Origin: Nocardiopsis sp. MG754419
GTDB lineage: Bacteria > Actinomycetota > Actinomycetes > Streptosporangiales > Streptosporangiaceae
Length of the DNA: 42,187 bases
Direction of reading: 5' to 3'
Assembly: GCF_018207095.1 (NCBI RefSeq)
Contig: NZ_QOCZ01000034.1
Location: 1 to 42,187 of the forward strand
Each line of letters starts with the position of its first letter. Position 1 is the stretch's first letter. The notes under the pieces were generated by a model. The model ran no database searches and had not been told where the DNA came from. It saw only the letters and a list, made by a program, of their open reading frames with translations. Positions 32,727 to 40,555 of this stretch are shown in pieces. The translations under genes were made by a program, and so were the position numbers.

Positions 32727-33433
32727 GCGCCCGCACGCCGGCCGGCGGCCCCGCGGCCGACGGCGGACCGCCACCCGAGGGCTCGCTGCGCGCGCACTAC
32801 GCGCGCATCGCCGCCTCCTCCGAGGAAGAGCTGGCGGCCGACCTGCTCGCGCTCACCGCCACCCACGGCGACCGCGATCGCGATCGACTGCGCGACTGGG
32901 CCGCCACGGCCCTGGAGTTCGGCCGCGAGATGGCCGACTCCCGAGGCGACGCCTGGTCCCCGCCCGACATCGAGATCACCGAGAAGGAGCGGGGCGGGGT
33001 CCGCCCCGGCGAGATCCTGCTCGCCGAGTACCTGCACCGGGGCGCCCGGTCCCGGGTGGTCGTCTACGACGACGCCCTCACCTTCGCGGGGCGCGTGGCA
33101 CGGGCCGCCGGGTGGAGCGACGACTACAGCCGCGCCACCGTGCGCGAGGCCGCGCTCGCCCACGAGGAGGCCCACCGCATGCTCCACGGGGAACTCGGCC
33201 GGTCGCTGCGCCGCCGACTCGACCACACCGCCCTGCGCATCGGACCGTTGCGGGTGCGCGGACACGTGGTCGGCGCCGACGAGATCACCGCCCACTCCTA
33301 CGCCCGCCACCGCTGCTCGCTACGCCGGAGCCCCATCGCGCTCACCGCGGCCATCGCCGCCGCCCTCACCCACCGGGGCCCGGACCGCCAAGGGCCGGGC
33401 CCCCGCGCCACCACCCCCGGAGTCCACCCGTGA
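32723..33433 (+). CDS. Unrecognised protein with HExxH metal-binding motif
   Basis: A 236-aa cytoplasmic protein; I do not recognise its family. HEEAH at 147-151 is a zincin-type HExxH motif in a helix (REAALAHEEAHRMLHGELG). GADEITAHSYARH (184-196), 36 residues on, offers Glu187 or His191 as a third ligand, gluzincin-like. Upstream are IEITEKERGGVRPGEILLAEYL and SRVVVYDDALTFAGR. The C-terminal 25 residues are a Pro/Gly-rich tail. Translation is coupled on both sides: ATGA with HyuA and GTGA with the permease. It could be a metallo-hydrolase, a regulator-cleaving protease, or a structural protein that keeps a degenerate site. The tight coupling suggests equal amounts with HyuA. Confidence 0.7.
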   Translation: MSARTPAGGPAADGGPPPEGSLRAHYARIAASSEEELAADLLALTATHGDRDRDRLRDWAATALEFGREMADSRGDAWSPPDIEITEKERGGVRPGEILLAEYLHRGARSRVVVYDDALTFAGRVARAAGWSDDYSRATVREAALAHEEAHRMLHGELGRSLRRRLDHTALRIGPLRVRGHVVGADEITAHSYARHRCSLRRSPIALTAAIAAALTHRGPDRQGPGPRATTPGVHP

Positions 33434-34761
33434 CCGCCTTCGGAATCCTGCTCGCCATGGCGGTGGGTGTCGGCCTGATGCTGACCCGCCGCCTGCCCAC
33501 CGCCTTCGCCCTCGTCCTGCTCTCCGTCGCCATCGCGTTGATCGCCGGAGCACCGCTCACCGGTGAGGAGGGCAGCGTGTTCGGGACCGTCCTCCAGGAG
33601 GGCGCCCCGCGCCTGTCGGCGACCATGATCGCCATCCTCCTGGGCAGCTGGTTGGGGACCCTGATGTCCGAGACCGGCATCGCCACCACCCTGGTCCGCA
33701 AGATCGTGGAGTTCGGCGGTGAACGGCCCTCGGTCGTGGCCGTCGGCGTGTTCGTCATCGCGATCCTGTGCGGCAGCATCACCGGTTCGGCCCCGGCCGC
33801 GATGCTGGCCGGGGTGGTGGGCATCCCGGCGATGATCGCGGTCGGCGTCACCCCCACGGTCGCCGCCGGGACCGTGCTGGTGGGCATCACCGCCGGTGTG
33901 CCGCTGGAACTCATCAACTGGCAGTTCCTGTCCGACGCCATCGGTGTGCCCGTCTCCACCGTCCAGTACTTCCAGCTGCGCCTGTTCCCGATCGCCCTGG
34001 TCGGCGGGCTGGCCTACATCCTGATCGAGATGCGCCGCAAGGGTGCGCGGCACACCTGGGCGGTGCGCGTGCCCGCCTCGGCCGGGGGTGGCGGGCCGGA
34101 GCGCCCGACCAGCCGCCGTGGGAGGGCGGCCGAGCGACGGCGCCGCCGCGGGGACGCCCCCTGGTACGCGCTCGTCACCCCGCTCGTTCCCATCGTGCTG
34201 GCGCTCGGCTTCGAGATCCCCATCATCCCGTCGCTGCTCGCCGGTGTCGTCTACGCCCTGTTCACCGCGGTCCCGTGGCGGGAGATGACCTCCACGGCCC
34301 TGCGCACGCTCTACCAGGCCTTCGACATCGCCGCCCCGCCCATCGTGCTGTTCATCGCGATCGGCATGCTGCTGGCGGCGGTGGGCCTGCCCGGAGCGGT
34401 CACCGCGCTGAGCCCGATCGTCACCGCGATCAGCCCGAGCAGCCCCTGGCTGTTCGTCCTGGTCTTCGCGCTCATGGTGCCGCTGAGCCTGTACCGGGGT
34501 CCGATGAACATCTTCGGTCTGGGCGCGGGTGTGGCCGGAGTGCTCATCTCCGGCAACATCTACCCGGCCGCCGCGGTCCTCGGTTTGATGGCCTCCTACG
34601 GGCAGGTGCTGGGGGTCTCGGACCCCACGAGCACCCAGACCGTGTGGGCCTCGCAGTACGCGGGCATCCGCCCCGAGCGCTCCATGGTCTCCACCCTGCC
34701 CTACACCTGGGTGATCGCCATCGGAGGCCTGGTCCTCACCGTGTTCCTCTACCTGCTCTGA
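33430..34761 (+). CDS. Large multi-pass permease (CitMHS/GntP/DctM-like ion-transporter type)
   Basis: A 443-aa membrane protein with about 11-12 helices. It begins ILLAMAVGVGLMLTRRLPTA; loops such as GSITGSAPAAMLAGVVGIPA and PLELINWQFLSDAIGVP, and ALMVPLSLYRGPMNIFGLG with GVSDPTSTQTVWASQYAG, have the paired re-entrant-loop look of the IT superfamily carriers for carboxylates or gluconate. The GTG start at 33430 overlaps the HExxH stop by 4 bp. A cytoplasmic Arg-rich loop splits the protein (RRGRAAERRRRRGD). It is the last gene of the operon, so it is the probable importer of the substrate handled by the HyuA and FAD enzymes. Confidence 0.85.
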   Translation: MTAFGILLAMAVGVGLMLTRRLPTAFALVLLSVAIALIAGAPLTGEEGSVFGTVLQEGAPRLSATMIAILLGSWLGTLMSETGIATTLVRKIVEFGGERPSVVAVGVFVIAILCGSITGSAPAAMLAGVVGIPAMIAVGVTPTVAAGTVLVGITAGVPLELINWQFLSDAIGVPVSTVQYFQLRLFPIALVGGLAYILIEMRRKGARHTWAVRVPASAGGGGPERPTSRRGRAAERRRRRGDAPWYALVTPLVPIVLALGFEIPIIPSLLAGVVYALFTAVPWREMTSTALRTLYQAFDIAAPPIVLFIAIGMLLAAVGLPGAVTALSPIVTAISPSSPWLFVLVFALMVPLSLYRGPMNIFGLGAGVAGVLISGNIYPAAAVLGLMASYGQVLGVSDPTSTQTVWASQYAGIRPERSMVSTLPYTWVIAIGGLVLTVFLYLL

Positions 34762-34782
34762 GCCGCCCGTCCCGAACGACGC

Positions 34783-34822
34783 GGCGGGGGCGAGGCTACC
34801 GATCGGTACCCTCGCCCCCGCC
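34783..34822. terminator. Long bidirectional terminator between convergent operons
   Basis: Thirteen bases (34783-34795) pair with 34810-34822, one C.C mismatch follows, and the inner TACCGATCGGTA (34797-34808) is itself a 12-bp palindrome. It lies 22 bp after the permease stop and 12 bp from the kinase stop, so it can end both transcripts. Confidence 0.85.
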
Positions 34823-34833
34823 CAAGGGCCCGC

Positions 34834-36654
34834 TCAGGCCCAGAAACCGAAGCTGTACAGCAGTCCGTTGGTCGCGGCGACCACACCCAGGGCCAGCACC
34901 GCGCCGGTCACGAACGAGGTCCGCAACGACCGCACCAGGTACTCCAGCGCCACCAGGTTGTTGAGGATGAAGTAGCCCAGCATGGTCGCGTACCAGAACG
35001 AGTCCATGCTCCAGGGCTCGAAGTAGGACGGGGCGCCCGTCCACACGTCGGTCTCGGTGGTGAACCACGACCACGCCAGCGCCGCGCCGTAGCCCAGGGG
35101 GATCTGGATCAACGGCAGGATGAGCAGCGGCAGGAGCTTGACGAAGCTCCACAGGCCGGGCTGGTCCGCGCGTCGGGCCTCCGACTGCGCCCGGCGGGCA
35201 GCGTCCTGTTCGGCGCGCATCCGATCGCGGTGGGCCCGCTCGGCCTCCTGACGACGCCGCTGTTCCTCACGCTGTTCCTGTTGCCTGCGCTGCTCCTCCT
35301 GCTGAAGGCGCTGCTGTTCCATCTGTCGGCGGCGCTGCTCCTCGGCCCGCCGGTACGGGTCCTGCTGGGGGTCGGTCGCCTCGCGCCGCCCTCCGTACAG
35401 GTCGGCGTAGGGGTCGTCGCCCTGCTGCTGGTACCGCGCCGTGGCGTCGTGCCCGCCGGTGTGCGCGGAGCGCCCCGGCTGCTGACCGGTGTCCGGGAAC
35501 TGCTGTGTGGGCTGGTGACCCTGCTGGAACCGCTGCGTGGGCTGGTACCCCTGCCCGGTCTGTTGCCCCTGGTTCCCCAGGATCGAGGTCGCGCCGGCCG
35601 ACGGGTCCTGTCCGTACCCGGTCGACGGGGCGACCTGGGTGGATCCGTCGTCGCCCAGTGCGCCCGCGGCGGCGGCCCCGGCCACCGCTCCCGCCGCACC
35701 GCCCAGCGCGGCGGCGCCTCCGGCGCCCAACACCTCGGTGCGTTGGTGGCCACCGGTGGCCCCCGGGTCGGCGGCCGAGGTCGCCAGGGCCTTGTTGACC
35801 TTGGCCACCTGCTCCTGCACGCCCATCATGACGGCGGGCGGCAGCCAGGACGATCCGGCGTGCACGTCACCCAGGTAGTCCAGGATCTCCCCCGGACTCG
35901 GGCGGCCCTGGACGTCCTTGGACAGACAGGCCGCCACCAGGTGCCGGAGCGACTCCGGAACGGCCGTCAGGTCCGGTTCACGGCTGATGATGCGCATGAC
36001 CATGGTGGGCATGTTGCCCTCACCGAAGGGACCCGTGCCCGCGGCGGCGTAGGCCAGCACCGCGCCGTAGGCGAACAGGTCGCTGGCGGGGGTCAGTTCG
36101 GTGCCCTGGACCTGTTCGGGGCTCATGAACCCCGGTGTGCCGATCACCGACTGGGTGGCGGCGGTGCCGTCGGTGGCCCGCGCGATACCGAAGTCGATCA
36201 CCCGTGGACCGTCCTCGGCCAGCAGCACGTTGCCGGGCTTGAAGTCACGGTGGATGAGTCCCACCCGGTGGATCTCGACCAGCGCCTCGGCCAGCCCCGC
36301 CGCCAGTACCCGCACCGACGGCTCCGGCAACGGACCGTGGGCCTGCACCGCCTCGTCGAGCGGCAAGGAGGGCACGTACGAGGTCACCAGCCAGGGCACC
36401 TCGTCGTCGGGCCCGGCGTCGATCACCGGCGCCGTGAACGCGCCACTGACCTGGCGGGCCGCGGTCACCTCGCGGGCGAACCGCTCCCGGAAGGAGGTGT
36501 CCGCCGCCATGTGCGGGTGGATGCGCTTGATCGCGACGGCGCGGCCGCCGGCCGAGCGTCCGAAGAACACCTGACCCATGCCTCCGGCGCCCAAGCGCCC
36601 GATCAGCCGATACCGGCCGATGCGCTCCGGATCGGTGCTCTCTAGCGGCCCCAA
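34834..36654 (-). CDS. PknB-type Ser/Thr protein kinase with C-terminal membrane domain
   Basis: A 606-aa protein. The kinase domain occupies residues about 10-270: GRLGAGGMGQVFFG (P-loop), AIKRIHPH (Lys), LIHRDFKPGNVLL (catalytic loop), RVIDFGIARA (DFG) and GFMSPEQVQGTELTPASD (activation segment), so it should be active. A Pro/Gln/Gly-rich linker with QPTQ repeats follows, then about 70 residues of Glu/Arg/Gln-rich sequence resembling a single alpha-helix or coiled coil. The chain ends in 3-4 hydrophobic helices from near residue 500 (LLPLLILPLIQIPLGYGAAL). I start at the TTG of codon 4 because GGAGG lies 9 bases before it; the ATG at 36663 touches the GGAGG directly. No extracellular PASTA sensor is present. 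Confidence 0.9.
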   Translation of the reverse strand: MGPLESTDPERIGRYRLIGRLGAGGMGQVFFGRSAGGRAVAIKRIHPHMAADTSFRERFAREVTAARQVSGAFTAPVIDAGPDDEVPWLVTSYVPSLPLDEAVQAHGPLPEPSVRVLAAGLAEALVEIHRVGLIHRDFKPGNVLLAEDGPRVIDFGIARATDGTAATQSVIGTPGFMSPEQVQGTELTPASDLFAYGAVLAYAAAGTGPFGEGNMPTMVMRIISREPDLTAVPESLRHLVAACLSKDVQGRPSPGEILDYLGDVHAGSSWLPPAVMMGVQEQVAKVNKALATSAADPGATGGHQRTEVLGAGGAAALGGAAGAVAGAAAAGALGDDGSTQVAPSTGYGQDPSAGATSILGNQGQQTGQGYQPTQRFQQGHQPTQQFPDTGQQPGRSAHTGGHDATARYQQQGDDPYADLYGGRREATDPQQDPYRRAEEQRRRQMEQQRLQQEEQRRQQEQREEQRRRQEAERAHRDRMRAEQDAARRAQSEARRADQPGLWSFVKLLPLLILPLIQIPLGYGAALAWSWFTTETDVWTGAPSYFEPWSMDSFWYATMLGYFILNNLVALEYLVRSLRTSFVTGAVLALGVVAATNGLLYSFGFWA

Positions 36655-36932
36655 CGTTCTCATCCTCCGGCCTGTGCGGCGTTTTCCTACGAACGGGGCC
36701 CCAGTCTAGGGCGTGGCGTCCCCGCAAAGAGCACCGTCGTCCGCTGTGATCCACGCGTGCGCCGTGGGTTCGGTGTCGGTCCGGAGACGACCGCGGCGGC
36801 AAGGGGCGACGCTCGCGACGACGCGCACGGTTCCCACCTGGCCACACGCGGCCAACCGGGGCGTTCGGCACCCCCGTCGGGGCAGGCCCGCCTAGGGTCG
36901 AAAGAGTGGCACCGACCGGATGAGGCGTGATC

Positions 36933-38186
36933 GTGAGAACCCTGGACACCGTCCGAACCGACGCACGGCTGCGTGCCGCCCACGGGCTCTCGTGGCTCGC
37001 CGCCCAGAGCGGCGACCACCCCAGTCGTCTGCTCCATCATCCCTGGCGGGTGAACCCGTATCCGACCTACCGTCGCATGCGCGCGCAGGGGCCGGTGGTC
37101 ACCGGCCGGCTACCGTTCCACGTCGCGACCACGCACACCGCCGTGGAGCGGATCCTGCGCGACCGCACCTTCGAGGTCGCTCCGCCACGGAGCGGTCCGA
37201 CCGGCGACGGTTTCCACGTGGTGGACCTGTCCTTCCTGCAGTGCGATCCGCCCGACCACACGAGGTTGCGCGCACTGGCCAGGCCCGCCTTCTCCCCGCG
37301 TCGGATGGCCGACTACCACGCGCGGATCCAGGAGGTCACCGACACACTCCTCGACCGCGCCGTGCGGCGGGGCGAGTTCGATCTGATGCGCGACTTCGCC
37401 CAGCCCCTGCCCATCGCCGTCATCAGCCACCTGTTGGGGGTGCCCGCACGGGATCGGGCCGATTTCGACCGCATCGGCGACGTCATCGGCTCCGCCCTGG
37501 ACGGGGCGCGTTCGGTGCGGCAACTGGAACGAGTCCGCCGGGCGACCGCGGAGCTGGAGGAGCTGCTCGCGCGCCTGATGCGCGAACGCCGGTCCGACCC
37601 GCGTGAGGACGTGGTGTCCGACCTGGTCGCCCACGTGGACGCGGGCGACATGACGGCGGCCGAGCTGGGATCGATGTTCCGGCTCCTATTGGTCGCCGGG
37701 TTCGAGACCACGGTGAACCTCATCGGCAACGGCACGATGGCGCTCTTGCGCCACCGGGACGAGTGGGAACGTCTGGTCGCGGACCCGGAGTTGGCGGCCG
37801 GGGCGGTGGAGGAGATCCTGCGCTATGACTCCCCGGTCCAGCTCACCGGGCGGTGGAGCCGGCACGACACCGAGGTCGAGGGGGCACCGATCGGTGCCGG
37901 TCGGCAGGTCCTCTGCCTGATCGGGTCCGCCGACCGCGACCCTCGACGCTTCGCCGAACCCGACCGGTTCGACATCACCCGGTCCAACGCGGGTGAACAC
38001 CTGGCCTTCTCCGGCGGGACGCACTACTGCCTGGGTGCGCCGTTGGCCCGGTTGGAGGGTCGTATCGCCCTGCGCACGCTGAGCGAGCGGATCCCGGGGC
38101 TGCGTCCCACGGCGATGCCCACCCGGCGCGACACGCTGACCGTGCGCGGCCTGGCCTCGTTCCCGGTCACCGTCGGGGGCCGGTGA
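36933..38186 (+). CDS. Cytochrome P450
   Basis: A soluble 417-aa class I P450. The I-helix is LLVAGFETTVNLIGNG (acid/Thr pair), the K-helix EEILRYDSPVQLTGR (ExxR), and the heme loop FSGGTHYCLGAPLARLEG, with the Cys ligand in HYCLG. The early stretch LQCDPPDHTRLRALARPAFSP is the conserved C-helix entry. No ferredoxin gene is adjacent. The GTG at 36933 has GAGG about 7 bases upstream; a GTG at 36927 is also in frame. It leads a probable two-gene unit with the GH10 xylanase, which begins 3 bp after its stop. The substrate is unknown; the sequence is of the actinobacterial CYP105/107-like hydroxylase type. Confidence 0.93.
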   Translation: MRTLDTVRTDARLRAAHGLSWLAAQSGDHPSRLLHHPWRVNPYPTYRRMRAQGPVVTGRLPFHVATTHTAVERILRDRTFEVAPPRSGPTGDGFHVVDLSFLQCDPPDHTRLRALARPAFSPRRMADYHARIQEVTDTLLDRAVRRGEFDLMRDFAQPLPIAVISHLLGVPARDRADFDRIGDVIGSALDGARSVRQLERVRRATAELEELLARLMRERRSDPREDVVSDLVAHVDAGDMTAAELGSMFRLLLVAGFETTVNLIGNGTMALLRHRDEWERLVADPELAAGAVEEILRYDSPVQLTGRWSRHDTEVEGAPIGAGRQVLCLIGSADRDPRRFAEPDRFDITRSNAGEHLAFSGGTHYCLGAPLARLEGRIALRTLSERIPGLRPTAMPTRRDTLTVRGLASFPVTVGGR

Positions 38187-38189
38187 AGG

Positions 38190-39317
38190 GTGGCGGAAGG
38201 CGAACCGAGGCAGGGGGGCACGGGGCGGTGGCGCACGACCGCGGGCGGGCGCAGGGCGCTTCTGTCGGCGGCTGCGGTGTGCGTGGTGGTCTTCGTGGTG
38301 GCGGCGGTGACGACCCTGGTCCTGCCGGGACCGGCACGGATCCCGGGGGGCACGCTGCCGGGGCTGGCCGACGCTCACGGCATCAAGCTGGGGGTGGCCG
38401 TGGCGGTCGATCCGCTGCGGGAGGACCCGGCCTATCGGGAGATCGTCACCGACCACTACACGTCGATGACGGCCGAGAACGCGATGAAGTGGGTGCACGT
38501 CCAACCCGAACGGTACGCCTTCGACTGGAGCGGCCCCGACACCGTGGTCGACTTCGCCGAGGACCACGACCTCGACCTGCGCGGCCACACCCTGCTGTGG
38601 CACAACCAGCAGCCCGCGTGGGTGGCGGAGGGCCACTACGACGCCGACGGGCTCCGGGCGGTCATGCGTGAACACATTCAGGCGCTGCTGGGACGCTACG
38701 AGGGTCGGATCGACTCCTGGGACGTGATCAACGAACCCTTCGAGGACACCGGCACCGACCTACGGGACAACCTGTGGTATCGGACGCTGGGCGAGGGTTA
38801 CATCGCCGAGGGGCTGTGGACGGCGCACGAGGCCGACCCCGAGGCCCGGCTCTACATCAACGAGTTCGGTGTCGAGGGCGGCGGTGAGAAGGCCGACGCC
38901 CTGTACGAGCTCGCCTCGGGGCTGGTGGCGGACGGGGTCCCGCTGCACGGCATCGGGTTCCAGGGGCACTTCGTCCACGGCGACGTGCCCGACGACCTGG
39001 TCGAGAACATGCGGCGCTTCGCCGACCTGGGACTGGACGTGGAGATCAGCGAACTGGACGTGCGCATCCCCGAGCCGGTCACCGACGAGGCGCTGGCCGC
39101 CCAGGAGGACGAGTACCGGCGGGTCGTCGAGGCCTGCCTGGACGTGTCGCGCTGCGTGGGGGTGAGCGTGTGGGGGGTCACCGACGCCCACTCGTGGGTC
39201 CCCGAGTGGTTCCCCGGTCACGACGCCGCCCTGCCCTTCGACGGGGACGACCGGCCCAAGCCGGCGCTGACCGGCATACACGAGGCACTGGGCCGGGGGC
39301 GCCGTTCCGCGGAGTGA
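38190..39317 (+). CDS. GH10 endo-beta-1,4-xylanase with N-terminal membrane anchor
   Basis: A 375-aa enzyme. Residues 21-46 form a hydrophobic helix preceded by GGRRALLSAAA, a twin-arginine-like start, but no clear cleavage site follows, so it may stay anchored to the membrane. The GH10 barrel spans about 57-372: MTAENAMKWVHVQPER, GHTLLWHNQQPAWV, acid/base Glu182 in WDVINEPFED, FQGHFVHGDVP and nucleophile Glu288 in VEISELDVR, then VSVWGVTDAHSWVPEW. All usual catalytic residues are present, so xylan hydrolysis is likely. No binding module. The GTG at 38190 starts 3 bp after the P450 stop with only a poor ribosome site, suggesting coupling to P450 translation. No CelR/CebR box is visible. Confidence 0.92.
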   Translation: MAEGEPRQGGTGRWRTTAGGRRALLSAAAVCVVVFVVAAVTTLVLPGPARIPGGTLPGLADAHGIKLGVAVAVDPLREDPAYREIVTDHYTSMTAENAMKWVHVQPERYAFDWSGPDTVVDFAEDHDLDLRGHTLLWHNQQPAWVAEGHYDADGLRAVMREHIQALLGRYEGRIDSWDVINEPFEDTGTDLRDNLWYRTLGEGYIAEGLWTAHEADPEARLYINEFGVEGGGEKADALYELASGLVADGVPLHGIGFQGHFVHGDVPDDLVENMRRFADLGLDVEISELDVRIPEPVTDEALAAQEDEYRRVVEACLDVSRCVGVSVWGVTDAHSWVPEWFPGHDAALPFDGDDRPKPALTGIHEALGRGRRSAE

Positions 39318-39398
39318 CGGCGGCGCCGGGCCCACGGGGGCGGTCGACGGCCCGCGCGCGGCATGATGGGCCGCACGACGACCCGAGGAGCACCCGGC

Positions 39399-40334
39399 AT
39401 GGACCCGCACACCCCACAACGCGTCGACGTCCCGCCGGCCCTGGTCAGGACCGTCACCGGTTTCTTCGGCCCCGCGTGGGCGCGGGGCCTACCCGGTCTG
39501 ACGGCCCGAGCGCTCGACCGGTGGGGTCTGACGGTCGACGGGGCGAGCATGCACGGGGCGGTCGCTCTGGTGGTCCCCGTCCGTCGCCCGGGCGGGGGTC
39601 GCGCGGTGCTCAAGATCCAGCCCCAGGACACCGAGACCGAGGGCGAACCCGGGGCGTTGCGGACCTGGGACGGTGACGGGGCGGTCCGGCTGCTGGAACA
39701 CGATCCGTCGGACGGGGCCATGCTGCTGGAGGCCCTCGACCCCGGCCGACGTCTGGACTCCGTGCCCCTGGAACCGGCTCTGGAGGTCATCGGCGCCCTG
39801 CTGGCCCGCCTGACCTCGTACCCGGGACCCGCGGGGATGCGCGGACTGGGCCCTCTCACCCGCGACGTCGCCGCACGCGGCCGGGACCGGCTGCCCCGGG
39901 TCGGGGCTGCGTGGCGCCCGGTGTTCGAGCGCTGGACGGCAGCCGCCGAGGCGCTGTCGGACGAACCCGGCGACCGTCTGCTGCACTGGGACTTGCACTA
40001 CGAGAACGTGCTCGCGCCCCGGGAGGGGTCCGACCGCGGCCCCTGGCTGGCGATCGATCCCAAGCCCCTGGTCGGCGACCCCGGGTTCGAGCTCCTGCCG
40101 GCACTGCGCAACCGCTGGGCCGAAGCGGAGGACACCGGCACACCGGTGAGGGCCACCCGGCGCAGGTTCGACCTGCTCACCGAGGTCGCCGGCCTGGACC
40201 GGGAACGTGCCCGCGCCTGGACGCGGGTGCGGCTGTTGGAGGACTGTCTGGGCCGGCCCGAGGCCCGGGCCCGGGTGCCGCGCGCGCACGCCCTCATCGA
40301 CCGTGCCCTGGCCGAGCGGGCGCACCCCGACTGA
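39399..40334 (+). CDS. Aminoglycoside/hydroxyurea phosphotransferase family kinase (APH(6)-like)
   Basis: A 311-aa cytoplasmic kinase-fold protein of the APH_6_hur group, to which streptomycin 6-phosphotransferases and hydroxyurea kinases belong. GRAVLKIQPQ holds the ATP-anchoring Lys, DGAMLLEALDPGRRL is the hinge region, LLHWDLHYENVLA the catalytic HxDxxxxN loop, and LAIDPKPLVGDPGFEL the metal-binding Asp. The ATG at 39399 has GAGGAG 8 bases upstream. Its natural substrate is unknown; intrinsic low-level resistance or a metabolite kinase role are both possible. It stands alone between the xylanase and a convergent AraC gene. Confidence 0.9.
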   Translation: MDPHTPQRVDVPPALVRTVTGFFGPAWARGLPGLTARALDRWGLTVDGASMHGAVALVVPVRRPGGGRAVLKIQPQDTETEGEPGALRTWDGDGAVRLLEHDPSDGAMLLEALDPGRRLDSVPLEPALEVIGALLARLTSYPGPAGMRGLGPLTRDVAARGRDRLPRVGAAWRPVFERWTAAAEALSDEPGDRLLHWDLHYENVLAPREGSDRGPWLAIDPKPLVGDPGFELLPALRNRWAEAEDTGTPVRATRRRFDLLTEVAGLDRERARAWTRVRLLEDCLGRPEARARVPRAHALIDRALAERAHPD

Positions 40335-40477
40335 CCGGGCCGCCCGCGGTCACGAGGCGCGGGCTCCCGGGACGCAGGCCCCGGCCCGGTGGTGGTCGGC
40401 CGGGACCAGGGCGAGGGCACGGTCCCGGCGGGACCACGGGGGTTCTCTCGGGTCACGCGTCCCTCGACGAAGGAGAG

Positions 40478-40498
40478 GTCCTCCTCCAGGGGGAGGAC
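40478..40498. terminator. Hairpin between the convergent kinase and AraC genes
   Basis: GTCCTCC (40478-40484) pairs with GGAGGAC (40492-40498) around a 7-base loop in the 221-bp gap where both genes end. Nothing else coding is supported in that gap. Confidence 0.45.
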
Positions 40499-40555
40499 GC
40501 GGTGTCCGGTCCACCACCATGGCGACATCGTCCCCGCGCGCGCCTCCAGAAGGTC

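Noticed and set aside
39998-40528. A minus-strand open frame beginning MSPWWWTGHRVLPLEEDL
   Set aside because: The first 50 residues look odd, but the frame runs antisense through the kinase gene with no domain and no good ribosome site.
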